A stretch of 64,000 nucleotides of DNA from Marinococcus halotolerans DSM 16375 (GCF_000420725.1 NZ_ATVM01000008.1:54448-118447); one strand, 5' to 3'; positions 1 through 9,330 are shown, counted from the first letter of the stretch. Notes: generated by a model not told the origin, from the letters alone. A program made the numbers and translations.

Positions 1-1307
1 TATGCAATATCAAACACACCCTGGTGCGTCTCCCCGTCAGCACCGACAAGGCCTGCACGGTCGATCCCAAAGAGCACATTCAGATTCTGACGGCAGACAT
101 CATGCACAAGCTGATCGTAGCCCCGCTGCAAAAACGTGGAGTACACCCCAAATACCGGCTTCATTCCCTGCGTCGCAAGCGCGCCGGACATTGTTGTAGC
201 GTGCTGTTCGGCGATACCTACGTCAAACATGCGATCCGGGAATTTATCTGCAAACGCGTCGAGCTTCGTACCGCCGGCCATAGCAGCAGTCACAGCCACA
301 AGGCGGGAATCCATCTCTGCTATTTTTTGCAGGGTATTGCTGAATACGGCACTGTAGGCAGGCGCAGCTGCCGGTTTTTTGATCACTTCACCGGATTCAA
401 TCTTATATGGCCCCAGTCCGTGCCAGGTTCCTTTTGCATCGTTTTCCGCCGGCGTGTAGCCTTTGCCTTTTTTGGACAGTACATGCACAATCACCGGTCC
501 ATTAGTATCTCTGGCATATTTAATATTAGCATGGAGGTCATCGAGATCATGACCATCTACTGGACCAAGATACGTAAACCCAAGCTCCTCAAAAAACATA
601 CCGGACAGAACCATCTGCTTCATGCTGTCTTTCATCCGGTCGGCATAGGAAGCAAGCTTCGAGCCAAAGGCAGGGATTCTGCGCAGCATATGATCTACGT
701 CTTCTTTCGTCCTGCGGTAAGTACCCGCTGTGCGAATGCGGCCGAGCATACTGTGAAGGGCCCCTACATTCGGAGAAATCGACATCTCATTGTCATTTAA
801 AATAATGGTAACGTCCGTCTGCTCATGACCGATATGGTTAAGTGCTTCGAGAGCCATGCCGCCGGTAAGAGCACCGTCGCCAATGATAGCCGCCACTTTG
901 GCATCCTCGCCCTTCAGCTGATTTGCAAGCGCCATTCCTTCTGCTGCAGACAGCGACGTTGAGCTGTGGCCGGTTTCCCATACGTCGTGTTCACTTTCTG
1001 AGCGTTTAGGGAAGCCGCAAAGCCCCTGGTACTGGCGCAGCGAATCAAAGCGATCCGCACGCCCGGTTAAGATTTTATGCACGTATGACTGGTGCCCGAC
1101 GTCCCAGATGAGTTTATCTTTGGGCGTGTTGTACAGCTGATGCAGGGTGAGCGTTAATTCCACTACTCCGAGATTGGGACCGAGATGGCCTCCGGTAACG
1201 GATAATTTTTCAATCAGAAAAGCCCGTATATCTTCACCTAGTGCTTTTAGCTCTTTATCGTTGTACTGCTTCATGAATCCAGGGTCTTGGATAGTTTCCA
1301 GGTTCAT
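1..1307 (-). CDS. dxs: 1-deoxy-D-xylulose-5-phosphate synthase, 3' end beyond window
   Basis: DXS condenses pyruvate and glyceraldehyde-3-phosphate using thiamine diphosphate, the first step of the MEP isoprenoid pathway in the cytosol. About 435 N-terminal residues are visible, translated on the minus strand from ATG at 1307; the family is about 630 residues, so the C-terminal third lies outside the window. The TPP motif GDGALTGG followed by LNDNEMSI is clear near residue 150, and EQHATT, the start of the pyrimidine-binding part, is also present. A strong AGGGGGAT ribosome site overlaps the end of oapA, whose stop is only 10 bases upstream. This implies translation from the same message as oapA and places dxs downstream of ispA and the OLE RNA. 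No frameshift is seen in the visible part. Confidence 0.95.
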   Translation of the reverse strand, partial: MNLETIQDPGFMKQYNDKELKALGEDIRAFLIEKLSVTGGHLGPNLGVVELTLTLHQLYNTPKDKLIWDVGHQSYVHKILTGRADRFDSLRQYQGLCGFPKRSESEHDVWETGHSSTSLSAAEGMALANQLKGEDAKVAAIIGDGALTGGMALEALNHIGHEQTDVTIILNDNEMSISPNVGALHSMLGRIRTAGTYRRTKEDVDHMLRRIPAFGSKLASYADRMKDSMKQMVLSGMFFEELGFTYLGPVDGHDLDDLHANIKYARDTNGPVIVHVLSKKGKGYTPAENDAKGTWHGLGPYKIESGEVIKKPAAAPAYSAVFSNTLQKIAEMDSRLVAVTAAMAGGTKLDAFADKFPDRMFDVGIAEQHATTMSGALATQGMKPVFGVYSTFLQRGYDQLVHDVCRQNLNVLFGIDRAGLVGADGETHQGVFDIA

Positions 1308-1317
1308 TTAAATCCCC

Positions 1318-1929
1318 CTACCTGCTATGTTTTTCTGTTGATGATTTCCATCTTCTTTTCTTTGGAATCAGCTTAATTTTTAACTTATTTTCAATAAAAT
1401 ACAAGATTCTTCCTACCTGAAAAACAATATTGTTCGCATAAGTAATCGCAAATGTTTTCCCAAGTGCTTTTCCGCTGACTGTGAGCGCTGCCACAACAGC
1501 TGTGAATATAGTGCTCAGAATCAGCTGGCCGTTAGAGCTGTTATTTGTACCAATCGTCATACCAAGCTGTACGACAACGGCCGAGCTGGCCGTCCCGCTT
1601 ACAACCCCGCTGATGTCACCGATTACATCGGCACAGAAGTTTGCCACCCGGTCGGCGTTGCGTTGAATAAATACACTGTGGGACGCACCGGGAACTTTTT
1701 TAGCAGCCATTGCATTGAATGGTCTCGGCTTTGCCGCTGTAGCAGCTACGCCGATCACGTCAAAGATTACACCGGTAAATACGATGATCAGCACGACGAC
1801 CATGCCAATCGCCCAGCCAACTCCAGAAAGCACTGCTGTCGAGACTACTGAAAAGATTGCTGCAAGTATCAGGGTGACAAACCCAATTAACGTACTCCAC
1901 CGGAGCGATTTTCTCCATAAACTATTCAT
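1318..1929 (-). CDS. oapA: OLE-associated membrane protein OapA candidate
   Basis: A 203-residue, very hydrophobic protein with four likely membrane segments (about residues 12-34, 37-60, 106-125 and 135-155) and a strongly basic C-terminus (KLIPKKRRWKSS). No enzyme motif is seen. I call it OapA from context: it lies directly downstream of an RNA with the features of OLE RNA and upstream of dxs, the arrangement known in B. halodurans, where OapA binds OLE RNA and holds it at the membrane. The conserved stretch PGASHSVFIQRNADRVANFC, between the two hydrophobic halves, carries arginines that could contact RNA (inference). An intrinsic terminator separates it from OLE, so expression may need readthrough or a promoter in 1930-2080. 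The start is ATG with a modest GGTGAT site. It could otherwise be a generic CorB/DUF21-like membrane fragment. Confidence 0.75.
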   Translation of the reverse strand: MNSLWRKSLRWSTLIGFVTLILAAIFSVVSTAVLSGVGWAIGMVVVLIIVFTGVIFDVIGVAATAAKPRPFNAMAAKKVPGASHSVFIQRNADRVANFCADVIGDISGVVSGTASSAVVVQLGMTIGTNNSSNGQLILSTIFTAVVAALTVSGKALGKTFAITYANNIVFQVGRILYFIENKLKIKLIPKKRRWKSSTEKHSR

Positions 1930-2076
1930 GCTCGCTTATCACCAAATTCTTTGTTTTTATCATAACGTACATCTTATTCTTTTAATATCATTTTATGCTC
2001 TGGCCTGATTGTTTATACCCTAAATAACATACATTCAAGCTTTTTTCCTTTCTTTGCCGCTAAACACTCACGTAAA

Positions 2077-2101
2077 AGAAAAAAGCGCCTGCCAGCGCTT
2101 C
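2077..2101 (-). terminator. Intrinsic terminator after OLE RNA
   Basis: Read on the minus strand, AAGCGC-TGGCAG-GCGCTT forms a perfect 6-bp stem with a 6-base loop followed by TTTTTCTTTT. It begins about 20 bases after the OLE terminal stem and lies before oapA, so it would end a discrete OLE transcript or reduce flow into oapA-dxs. Confidence 0.75.
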
Positions 2102-2118
2102 TTCAACTACTTATGTAT

Positions 2119-2737
2119 AAAGTTGAATGGTCGCCCGGAGCGTAAACCTTGTGGCTTAGGTCCAGTAGGATTTCCCACCAGGCAGCCAATTCGTCGCCGA
2201 ATCGGTGGTTTCCCTTTAATGCCTGATGAACGCCGTCACCGGCAGTTCGACTGAATTACCACTTAGACCACACTGCAATCCACTCCGGACGTGCGTCAAA
2301 CAGCCTAGGAGTTTTCCCCGGCAGTTCCGTGCCACTTTCTTATCCTCTTTTGCAGAACAGGTTTCAGTTGTTGGGTCCCATACCAGTTGGCCGACCGGTA
2401 TGATACCAATTGAACAACTTCCCCACTGTTCCACTCAAGGCAGGCTACGCTGTTGAAAGGCCTTCCCTTGGCCTTTGCAACAGGTCTTACCGCAGCATGC
2501 ATCCGGGACGGTATCCGTCTTCCAGGATGACCCGGATGCATCACCGCAGCCTCCACGGCGAAAGGGTTCGCGCCCACATGCCATTGTGGATCGCCCTTAC
2601 GCCTTAACTCCCAGCACCGACCCAGGGCTGGGCGCCGCAAGCCGACGCCAGGAACTTCATCGATGTGCCCTTCAGCGGATTTTTAGGCCCGCCTTCGAAA
2701 ATGGAGAACCGACTAGGATACTGCACCATTCAACTTT
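2119..2737 (-). ncRNA. ole: OLE RNA (ornate large extremophilic RNA)
   Basis: About 619 bases with no credible protein-coding gene lie between ispA and a small membrane-protein gene upstream of dxs. The two ends are exact reverse complements over 13 bases (2119-2131 and 2725-2737), closing the whole region in one long-range stem, and many internal GC-rich palindromes are visible, for example the arms CATCCGGGT...ACCCGGATG near 2510-2540. The length (OLE is about 610 nt), the terminal pairing, the internal GAAGGCGGGCC segment near the 5' end, and the ispA-OLE-oapA-dxs order all agree with OLE RNA of B. halodurans and other extremophilic Firmicutes. OLE forms a membrane-associated ribonucleoprotein with OapA and is linked to tolerance of cold, alcohols and Mg2+ stress; its molecular role is not settled. 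The short ORFs across it on both strands lack ribosome sites and known protein motifs. The identification comes from recall of the family and was not tested with a covariance model. Confidence 0.88.
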
Positions 2738-2745
2738 TCAAAATT

Positions 2746-2774
2746 ATTTTAGCATGGTTTGCCTGTTCTGAAAA
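2746..2774 (-). promoter_or_regulatory. Likely promoter for OLE RNA
   Basis: On the minus strand a TTTTCA -35 (2769-2774) is separated by 17 bases from an extended -10, TGC-TAAAAT (hexamer at 2746-2751). The predicted start, about 7 bases on, falls at about 2739, within a few bases of the terminal OLE stem at 2737. That match between predicted start and RNA end supports independent transcription, although cotranscription from ispA remains possible. Confidence 0.55.
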
Positions 2775-2789
2775 CTAATTCGTTCTGTT

Positions 2790-3677
2790 TTAGTGGTTAC
2801 GCTGTCCAATATATTGGAGAAACGCTGTTAAAAGGGATGTTTCTACCGTCATGCGATCCAACACCATTTCCGCCTGCGCAATATGATGGGAAAGTTTCTC
2901 TTTTGCCCCTTCGAGCGTCAGCAGTTTTGGGTATGTGCTTTTTTCTTTCGTTTCATCGCTTCCGGAGGACTTCCCCATTTCCTCGAGAGATCCTTCGACA
3001 TCCAGAATGTCATCCTTGATTTGAAAAACGAGACCGAGTTCCCGGCCAAACGCGCGCCAATTTTTCACCTCTTCGTCTGCGGCCTCTGCTATTAATGAAC
3101 CGGAGACCACGGCAAAGGTCAAAAGATCACCTGTTTTATGATGATGAATGTATTCGAGCTCCTCCAGGGTAAGGGACTGCTTCTCCCCTTCAAGGTCAGC
3201 CATCTGACCGCCGACCATGCCTTCGCTTCCGGAAGCCACAGCCAGCTCCTGCACCAGCTGCAGTCTGGCGCCGGCAGATGCCGGCCGGCCCGCTTCCGCT
3301 ATCCAGGAAAAGGCTGTCGTCTGCAGGGCGTCCCCCGCTAAGATGGCAGCGGCCTCTCCGAATTTTTTATGGTTCGTCGGCTGGCCCCGGCGCCAGTCGT
3401 CATCGTCCATCGACGGCAGATCATCGTGCACGAGCGAATACGTATGAATCAGCTCCACTGCTGAAGCGGCCGGAAGATCTTCTTCTTCCACTGGGCGGTA
3501 GCATTGAAGCACAGCCAGTGAAAGCAGCGGCCGCACGCGTTTTCCTCCTGCCTCGAGAGAATACAGCATCGCATCTTTCAGCGTCTCCGGCGTTTTTAAC
3601 GCACGTACCCGGTCAGTCAAAGCGCGGTCGACAGAAGGGCGGTATGTATCGAAAAAACGTTGGAGGTCCTCACTCAT
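2790..3677 (-). CDS. ispA: Farnesyl diphosphate synthase (geranyltranstransferase)
   Basis: This trans-prenyltransferase joins isopentenyl diphosphate to DMAPP and geranyl diphosphate to make farnesyl diphosphate. At 295 residues it is full length. The first aspartate-rich motif ([10 protein letters not shown], near residue 88) and the second (DDILD, near residue 230) bind the diphosphates through Mg2+. The early GGKRVRP motif is also present. The start codon overlaps the xseB stop by 4 bases (ATGA), so it is translationally coupled in the yqhY-nusB-folD-xseAB-ispA operon. Only about 50 bases separate its stop from the OLE RNA, and those contain a good promoter. Another medium-chain prenyltransferase is a less likely reading. 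Confidence 0.95.
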   Translation of the reverse strand: MSEDLQRFFDTYRPSVDRALTDRVRALKTPETLKDAMLYSLEAGGKRVRPLLSLAVLQCYRPVEEEDLPAASAVELIHTYSLVHDDLPSMDDDDWRRGQPTNHKKFGEAAAILAGDALQTTAFSWIAEAGRPASAGARLQLVQELAVASGSEGMVGGQMADLEGEKQSLTLEELEYIHHHKTGDLLTFAVVSGSLIAEAADEEVKNWRAFGRELGLVFQIKDDILDVEGSLEEMGKSSGSDETKEKSTYPKLLTLEGAKEKLSHHIAQAEMVLDRMTVETSLLTAFLQYIGQRNH

Positions 3678-3907
3678 TCGCCCGGTTCCTCGCTGTCAAG
3701 CGGCGTTACCTCTCCGTTCTCATCCACAATTTCGTCCATTTGTTTCTCAACCTTCTGCAGCTTTTCGTGGCACGTGTTGGAAAGTGTCATGCCCTCCTGA
3801 TACATCGTGATCGCTTTTTCTAAAGGTACTTCGCCTTCCTCAAGCCGTTCTACGATCTGTTCAAGCTTCTCCATCGCCTGTTCAAATGATTGTTCTTGTT
3901 CTGCCAA
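3674..3907 (-). CDS. xseB: Exodeoxyribonuclease VII small subunit
   Basis: A 77-residue acidic helical protein with the characteristic [26 protein letters not shown] sequence region of XseB (seen around residues 8-34). It assembles in several copies on XseA to form exonuclease VII, which degrades single-stranded DNA to oligonucleotides. Translation starts at TTG (3907) behind an AAGGAGCGG site, 2 bases after the xseA stop, and the end overlaps ispA. The length and position are normal for Bacillaceae. Confidence 0.95.
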   Translation of the reverse strand: MAEQEQSFEQAMEKLEQIVERLEEGEVPLEKAITMYQEGMTLSNTCHEKLQKVEKQMDEIVDENGEVTPLDSEEPGE

Positions 3908-3909
3908 GA

Positions 3910-5295
3910 TTACCGCTCCTTTTCTGGACGGGAAAGTGCCTCAAAGCCATCCTCCCCCTTTTCTTTAACTTCACATCGCAGGTATCCATCCGTCATATAC
4001 ATTCGCACGCTGCTTCCTTCGCCTGCCTGGGCAATCGAAGACAGCACCTTGTCATTTTCGTCGTAAGCAACATTGTACCCGCGCTGTAAAATGGCCAGCG
4101 GGTTCAGTAGTTCAAGCGCCTGCAGCGACTTTGTAAAAGTAGCTTTTTTCCGCTCCACCTGCTGGTTCATCGCTTTTTGCAGCCGTGCCCGTTTCTCGTG
4201 CATCCTCTGGCGTTCAAGTTCGATTAAGCGCTCGGGGTGCTGGCGCATCAGCCGCTTTTCTGTTTCTTCAAGCTTCTGCCTGCTTGTTTTCACTGTCTGC
4301 AGCGCCTGCTTTTCGAGCCGTTCCATCATCCGGTCAAGATCCTGTTCTTTTTGCTCAAACAGGCGGGCCGGGTATTTAAATGCATACGAACGACGGAGCT
4401 TGGCAAGCCGGGTGCGCTGCTCCTGAACTTTATAATGCATCTGCCGGTGCAGCCGGTTCTGCAGCTGGCGGATTTTTTCTTCGAGTTCGCTGATCATCGG
4501 GACAGCTATTTCGGCAGCCGCTGTCGGGGTCGCAGCCCGTACATCTGCCGTAAAGTCGGCAATCGTAACATCTGTTTCGTGTCCAACAGCGGAAATAACC
4601 GGCACGCTTACGTTCCGGATGGCCCGTGCGACCACTTCTTCATTAAACGCCCACAGGTCTTCGATAGAGCCGCCTCCGCGCCCAACGATGACTACATCTG
4701 CGCTGTTCATTTTTTCAACTCTCTCAAGCGCCCGGGTGATTGATCCCGGGGCCTGCTCCCCCTGCACCAGCACCGGGAAGAGCGTGATTTTCACCGGCGG
4801 GAAGCGCCGCTTCAGCGTAGAGACGATGTCCCGTATGGCTGCACCGGTCGGCGACGTAATGACGACAATGTGTCTTGGGATGGGAGGGAGGGCGCGCTTG
4901 CGCTCCGCTGCGAACAGCCCCTCTGTCTCCAGCTGTTTTTTCAGCTGTTCAAAGCGTACGTACAGCTGTCCGATACCATCCGGCTCCATCGCGTTCACAT
5001 ACATCTGGTACTGTCCGAAAGGCTCATACACAGAAACGCTGCCTGTGACGAGCACCTTCATGCCATTTTCCGGCATAAAGGAAAGATTTTTGTTTTTGCC
5101 GGCAAACATTACTGCCGATATTCTCGCCTGCTCGTCCTTCAGCGTGAAATACATATGGCCCCTGCTGTGCTTTTTAAAGTTCGAGATTTCTCCGCGGAGC
5201 CATACCTTCTGCAGCCCCGGGTTCTGTTCGATAGAGCGCTTGATGGCCCCTGTCAGCTGGGAAACGGAGAGCCATTTATCCGCAGGTGACTGCAT
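3910..5295 (-). CDS. xseA: Exodeoxyribonuclease VII large subunit
   Basis: The catalytic subunit of exonuclease VII, a metal-independent single-strand nuclease used in DNA repair. The 461 residues hold an N-terminal OB fold (about residues 10-100), then the XseA catalytic domain with [15 protein letters not shown] near residue 205 and [20 protein letters not shown] soon after. A long, charged coiled-coil region (about 285-400) that contacts XseB follows. The start ATG lies 5 bases downstream of the folD stop. Length and motifs are typical, with no anomalies. Confidence 0.96.
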   Translation of the reverse strand: MQSPADKWLSVSQLTGAIKRSIEQNPGLQKVWLRGEISNFKKHSRGHMYFTLKDEQARISAVMFAGKNKNLSFMPENGMKVLVTGSVSVYEPFGQYQMYVNAMEPDGIGQLYVRFEQLKKQLETEGLFAAERKRALPPIPRHIVVITSPTGAAIRDIVSTLKRRFPPVKITLFPVLVQGEQAPGSITRALERVEKMNSADVVIVGRGGGSIEDLWAFNEEVVARAIRNVSVPVISAVGHETDVTIADFTADVRAATPTAAAEIAVPMISELEEKIRQLQNRLHRQMHYKVQEQRTRLAKLRRSYAFKYPARLFEQKEQDLDRMMERLEKQALQTVKTSRQKLEETEKRLMRQHPERLIELERQRMHEKRARLQKAMNQQVERKKATFTKSLQALELLNPLAILQRGYNVAYDENDKVLSSIAQAGEGSSVRMYMTDGYLRCEVKEKGEDGFEALSRPEKER

Positions 5296-5300
5296 GACGA

Positions 5301-6161
5301 CTACGCCTCCTGCCGGTGAAAACGTTTAGCGGACTGCAGCGTGTTGTAAAGAAGCATCGTAATCGTCATCGGACCGACGCCTCCCGGCACCGGCGTAAGG
5401 TACGAGGCTTTCTCGCTCACTTCGTCGAAATCAACGTCTCCGCATAGCTTGCCGTCATCCTTGCGATTCATCCCGACGTCTATCACGACGGCTCCCGGCT
5501 TAATATCTTTTCCTTTTACGAACTCCTGCTTTCCGATCGCCGCAATCAAAATATCCGCCGACTGCATATACGACTCCAGGTCCTTTGTGCGCGAATGGCA
5601 GTGGGTAACCGTAGCGTTTTGATTTAAAAGCAGCTGGCCCATCGGTTTACCGACAATGTTGCTTCTTCCAAGGACAACGGCATGCTTGCCTTCAATTGAA
5701 ACCCCGACGTATTCAAGCATTTTAATAATGCCGTACGGCGTACACGGGAGAAATGCTTCCTGACCGGTCATCATCCGGCCAATGTTAATAGGGTGGAAGC
5801 CGTCCACATCTTTATCCGGCGAAATAGTTTCAATTACTTTTTTATCTGAAATGTGATCCGGCAGCGGCAGCTGCACAAGAATCCCGTGAATATCTTCATT
5901 GTGATTATAGTCTTTTACAATCTGCAGAAGTTCTTCTTCAGTAACGGATTCCGGCAGTTCTTTTAATTCTGAATGGATGCCGACTTCTTTAGACGCCTTC
6001 TGCTTTCCTTTGACATACGACCTCGAAGCCGGATTATCTCCTACTAAAACTACGGCAAGCCCCGGTATTTGCTCTCCATTATTCCAGGAGGCGACCTCCT
6101 GCTTGATTTCTTCACGCAAAGAAGCTGCTACTTCTTTGCCGCTGATCAGCTCGGCACTCAT
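5301..6161 (-). CDS. folD: Bifunctional methylenetetrahydrofolate dehydrogenase/cyclohydrolase
   Basis: FolD interconverts 5,10-methylene-, 5,10-methenyl- and 10-formyl-tetrahydrofolate using NADP+, feeding purine and formyl-methionine synthesis. The 286-residue protein carries the catalytic YVKGKQKA segment (near residue 50), the NAD(P)-binding GRSNIVGKP region near 165, and the closing PGGVGPMT motif near 260. It overlaps the nusB stop by 4 bases. With the glycine-cleavage operon and fthC elsewhere in the window it forms part of the one-carbon network. Confidence 0.96.
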   Translation of the reverse strand: MSAELISGKEVAASLREEIKQEVASWNNGEQIPGLAVVLVGDNPASRSYVKGKQKASKEVGIHSELKELPESVTEEELLQIVKDYNHNEDIHGILVQLPLPDHISDKKVIETISPDKDVDGFHPINIGRMMTGQEAFLPCTPYGIIKMLEYVGVSIEGKHAVVLGRSNIVGKPMGQLLLNQNATVTHCHSRTKDLESYMQSADILIAAIGKQEFVKGKDIKPGAVVIDVGMNRKDDGKLCGDVDFDEVSEKASYLTPVPGGVGPMTITMLLYNTLQSAKRFHRQEA

Positions 6162-6571
6162 TCGCTTTCTCTCCCTTCACGTTCACAGTCACTTAAAATA
6201 TTCGACAATACGCCGTTGACAAATTTCCCTGCCTCTACACCACCGAATGCTTTGGCCAGTTCAATAGCTTCATTGACGCTGACGTGCAGCGGAATATCAG
6301 GCACATATAACATCTCATGGACGCATTCTCTTAAAATAGCCCGGTCCACGTTCCCAACCCGTTCAAGAGTCCAGTGTTCAAGCTGATCTACGAGCCGTTC
6401 ATCAATTTCTACAAGGTGTTCCCATACACCATGCACCGCAGAAATCAGAAATTCATCTGCTTCTTCATCTTCGAGCATGGAATTCTTTATTGCCTGGTCC
6501 GCATCAACATCTGTAATATCCATCTGGTACAGTGCCTGCACGGACCGAAGCCTGGCTAAACGTCGATTCAT
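6158..6571 (-). CDS. nusB: Transcription antitermination protein NusB
   Basis: NusB binds boxA RNA with S10 (NusE) and supports antitermination of rRNA operons. I start it at the internal ATG at 6571 because the family begins MNRRLAR.. and a good AAGGAGAAC site lies just upstream; the frame is open further upstream to 6673 but that extension does not resemble the family. The result is 137 residues, close to the usual 130-140, with [13 protein letters not shown] at the N-terminus and [15 protein letters not shown] before the C-terminus. Its end overlaps folD. Confidence 0.95.
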   Translation of the reverse strand: MNRRLARLRSVQALYQMDITDVDADQAIKNSMLEDEEADEFLISAVHGVWEHLVEIDERLVDQLEHWTLERVGNVDRAILRECVHEMLYVPDIPLHVSVNEAIELAKAFGGVEAGKFVNGVLSNILSDCEREGRESE

Positions 6572-6600
6572 TTCGTGTTCTCCTTTTCTCCTATGTACCC

Positions 6601-6635
6601 GGAGCCGTATTCGTAAATGAAAGAAGGACGGCTCC
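6601..6635 (-). repeat. Hairpin in the yqhY-nusB leader
   Basis: GGAGCCGT and ACGGCTCC form an 8-bp perfect stem around a 19-base loop in the spacer upstream of nusB. It has no U tract, so it is not a standard terminator; it could be an RNA processing or stability element. Function unknown. Confidence 0.4.
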
Positions 6636-6669
6636 CCCCGAAAAGCGGTTGCGGGACAGCCCTCCCTGG

Positions 6670-7074
6670 TCATTTTTCCTGTTCCTGTAACGGCTGCTCT
6701 TCTTCAGGGAACTGCAGGCCGATAATGTGTACGTTCACCGCATCGATGTGAATATCAGTCATCCCCCGTACGGTCTGCTGAATGTTTTCCTGGACCTGCT
6801 TAGCCGTGACGGGCACAGAGCTTCCGTAGTGAATCAGCATGCTGATCGTCACCACTGCACCGCGTTCAGTCAGATCTACCTTCACGCCTTTGCCATATGA
6901 TTTCCGGCCGAAACGCTCTGCTACATCATCGGCGATGCTGCCCTGCAGTTCGTATACCCCTTCGACTTCGAGCGCGGCAATGCTCGCCACTACTTCAATC
7001 ACGTCCCGGGCGATCTCAATATTTCCCAGGCTTTCTTTTTCTTCACCTATCGTAAGCAGCGTGTATTCGCTCAC
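6670..7074 (-). CDS. yqhY: Asp23/Gls24 family protein YqhY
   Basis: A 134-residue member of the Asp23/Gls24 alkaline-shock family, with the conserved GNIEIARDVIEVVASIAALE (residues 17-36) and GRKSYGKGVKV segments. In B. subtilis YqhY is encoded after accBC and is linked to control of acetyl-CoA carboxylase; here accBC are not adjacent, so the usual functional partner is missing from the locus. The start is GTG at 7074 after GGGGAG. The C-terminus is a Glu/Gln-rich tail. Confidence 0.9.
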   Translation of the reverse strand: MSEYTLLTIGEEKESLGNIEIARDVIEVVASIAALEVEGVYELQGSIADDVAERFGRKSYGKGVKVDLTERGAVVTISMLIHYGSSVPVTAKQVQENIQQTVRGMTDIHIDAVNVHIIGLQFPEEEQPLQEQEK

Positions 7075-7104
7075 AGCGCTCCCCGCTTTCTATGCAGCAT
7101 GATT

Positions 7105-7488
7105 TTATTCTTCCTGCTCCGCCTCTGCTTCTGCTCTTTCTTTTTCTTCCGCTTCTCTCTGCTTTTGTACGTACTCATATTTATACTGGCGGAAGACAGG
7201 ATATTCGGAAAGATTATCAGGAATTTTTCCTTTTTCAAGCAGAATCAATTTGACAATATCCTTGTTCCGGGCCATATGATACTTTTCTCCGTACTCGTTT
7301 TCTTCAGCAAATTGTTTAATGCTCTGGTAATCCTCTTCCTGAATGGATACCGTATATTCATGGCCGGGTTCTCCGTACTGGTGCTCAAACCCGATTTCAA
7401 ATTCCACGATCTGTATCTGGTCGCTTTTCATGTTGCGGGTCTGTTCAAGTACCGCTTTTGCGCCTTCCGTTAAATCATTCCATTCCAT
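7105..7488 (-). CDS. Uncharacterized protein in the place of spoIIIA-accBC
   Basis: A 127-residue protein that I do not recognise. It is rich in charged residues and ends in a Glu/Ala/Lys/Arg-rich helix (QKQREAEEKERAEAEAEQEE, residues 108-127), probably a coiled coil. There is no signal peptide or membrane segment. The start ATG at 7488 has an AGAGAGG site. It lies 30 bases upstream of yqhY and is likely cotranscribed with it. It occupies the interval where other Bacillaceae have spoIIIAA-AH, accB and accC, so it may be lineage specific. The codon use looks like that of its neighbours, supporting a real gene. Confidence 0.7.
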   Translation of the reverse strand: MEWNDLTEGAKAVLEQTRNMKSDQIQIVEFEIGFEHQYGEPGHEYTVSIQEEDYQSIKQFAEENEYGEKYHMARNKDIVKLILLEKGKIPDNLSEYPVFRQYKYEYVQKQREAEEKERAEAEAEQEE

Positions 7489-7592
7489 ATAATAGCCTCT
7501 CTTTCCGTATTACCGCTCAAAATTCCATTCCATTATATCACGGTGTTTCTGCAATTTCACCGGTCCAGAGCCGCCTGCGTGTATTGTTCAAG

Positions 7593-7627
7593 AAAAAACG
7601 GCCTCCCCAATGGCAGGCCGTTTGTTT
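7593..7627 (-). terminator. Intrinsic terminator downstream of efp
   Basis: AAACGGCCT and AGGCCGTTT (7596-7604 and 7615-7623) pair with a 10-base loop; on the minus strand they are followed by TTTTTT. It ends the yqhT-efp message and separates it from the yqhY operon. Confidence 0.85.
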
Positions 7628-8185
7628 TTAGGCACGGGAAGCGTATGCGCCGGTTCTTGTATCGATAACGATCCGCTCGCCTTCTTCAATGAAAATAGGG
7701 ACCTGCAGACGGTAGCCGGTCTCCACCACTGCCGGCTTCGATCCTCCGGACTGGGTGTTTCCTTTAATGCTCGGGTCAGTTTCTTTAACTTCGAGCTCTA
7801 CCATGTTAGGCACTTCTACACCAAGTGTCTCTGTACCATAGCTGGTAATGGATACTTCCATGTTTTCTTTCAGAAAGTTTAATTCATATTTCAGCTGCTC
7901 ACTTGTCAGCTCCATTTGATCAAACGTTTCCATGTCCATAAACGTATGCACGTCACCGCTCGCATACAAATACTGCATTTTCCGGCGTTCGATATGGGCG
8001 TTATTTACTTTTTCACCAGCGCGGAAAGTTTTTTCCTGGATGTTGCCCGTACGAAGACTGCGAAGCTTAGAGCGGACAAATGCTGCCCCTTTTCCAGGCT
8101 TTACGTGCTGGAATTCGACAACTGTCCAAATATCGCCGTCTGTTTCAATGGTGAGTCCTGTTTTAAAATCATTAACTGAAACCAT
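7628..8185 (-). CDS. efp: Elongation factor P
   Basis: EF-P binds between the P and E sites of the ribosome and relieves stalling at polyproline stretches. The 185-residue protein starts at ATG 8185 with a GGAGGAACG site; an upstream in-frame extension of 7 residues is not part of the family. Three beta-barrel domains are expected. The loop [10 protein letters not shown] places a lysine at position 32, the site modified in B. subtilis EF-P. It follows yqhT as in other Bacillaceae. Confidence 0.97.
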   Translation of the reverse strand: MVSVNDFKTGLTIETDGDIWTVVEFQHVKPGKGAAFVRSKLRSLRTGNIQEKTFRAGEKVNNAHIERRKMQYLYASGDVHTFMDMETFDQMELTSEQLKYELNFLKENMEVSITSYGTETLGVEVPNMVELEVKETDPSIKGNTQSGGSKPAVVETGYRLQVPIFIEEGERIVIDTRTGAYASRA

Positions 8186-8259
8186 AAACGTTCCTCCACT
8201 CTTCAATTGATCGATTATTACTATATCACAGCTGTCCGGTTTTTTATATGCACTCCCGG

Positions 8260-9330
8260 TTAATTGCCGACAATCGTGAGCTCTTTTGCAGAATAGCTGA
8301 GCTTCCGGCTGCCGGTTTCGGTAATTAGAACGTCGTCTTCTATCCGAACGCCGCCGAGCTCCGGCACATAAATCCCCGGTTCAATGGTAATGACCATGCC
8401 CGGTTCAAGCTTTACATCGCTTTTCGGAGAAATCCCTGGCTGTTCATGCACTTCCATGCCAAGACCATGGCCGAGGCTGTGGCCAAAGCGCTCGCCGAAC
8501 CCTTCTTTATTAATGTGCTCCCGCGCGATCGCATCTGCTTCTTTTCCGGTCATCCCGGGACCAACCTGCTCCACGGCTTTCATCTGGGCTTCATATACGG
8601 TCTGATATATTTTTTTCAGGTCATCAATTGGTTCGCCGACAGCGAGAGTTCTTGTAATGTCGGAGCAGTAACCGTCCACATAAGCTCCGAAATCAAGCGT
8701 CACCAGTTCCCCGTCTTCTATCACTTTGTCGGAAGCGATACCGTGAGGAAGAGCACCTCTCCATCCCGAAGCAACGATAATATCAAACGACGACCCCGCT
8801 GCTCCGTTTTTTCTCATATAAAATTCCAGTTCGTTGCTTACATCGAGTTCAGTCATGTTCGGGGCAATGATCGATTTAATGTGTTCAAACGCGTCTTCAG
8901 CAATATTGACCGCTGTCTGCAGCTTTTCTACTTCTTCTTTTGATTTGTATACCCGAAGCTTCTCCACGATTCCTGATACCGGTGAAAGGGAGCCGCTCAA
9001 TTTTTCTCTCATATCTTCAAACTGGGCATAGGTTACATGCTGCTTTTCAAACCCGATGGAGCGTACTTCTTCGCTTTGGGCAATTTCTTCAACCATATCC
9101 CATACTGAACCCTTCTGCTCGATCACATCGAAATCAAGTGCTTCATCGTTAGCCTGCTCCACATAACGAAAATCGGTAATCAGCCGGGCCGATTTTTTTG
9201 TGATAATCAGCGTGCCGGCCGAACCGGTAAAACCGCTCACATACCGGCGGTTGTAGGGGCTTTGTATAACGAGCGCGTCAAGCTTTTTATGTTCAAGGTC
9301 TTCCCGGATACTTGCTGTGATCTCATGCAT
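8260..9330 (-). CDS. yqhT: Xaa-Pro peptidase, M24 family (YqhT)
   Basis: A cytosolic metallopeptidase predicted to cleave N-terminal residues before proline. The 356 residues contain an N-terminal creatinase-like domain and the M24 pita-bread domain. The metal ligands are visible in order: [17 protein letters not shown] (two Asp), [14 protein letters not shown] (His), TIEPGIY (Glu) and VRIEDDV (Glu). I chose ATG 9330, 6 bases after AGAGGTG, over an in-frame GTG inside that site. It is paired with efp; both act on proline-rich substrates or products. Confidence 0.92.
   Translation of the reverse strand: MHEITASIREDLEHKKLDALVIQSPYNRRYVSGFTGSAGTLIITKKSARLITDFRYVEQANDEALDFDVIEQKGSVWDMVEEIAQSEEVRSIGFEKQHVTYAQFEDMREKLSGSLSPVSGIVEKLRVYKSKEEVEKLQTAVNIAEDAFEHIKSIIAPNMTELDVSNELEFYMRKNGAAGSSFDIIVASGWRGALPHGIASDKVIEDGELVTLDFGAYVDGYCSDITRTLAVGEPIDDLKKIYQTVYEAQMKAVEQVGPGMTGKEADAIAREHINKEGFGERFGHSLGHGLGMEVHEQPGISPKSDVKLEPGMVITIEPGIYVPELGGVRIEDDVLITETGSRKLSYSAKELTIVGN

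Noticed and set aside
2054..2771. Several ORFs of 65-111 residues on both strands between ispA and oapA
   Set aside because: They have no ribosome sites, overlap each other in different frames and translate to low-information sequence; the region is explained by OLE RNA structure.
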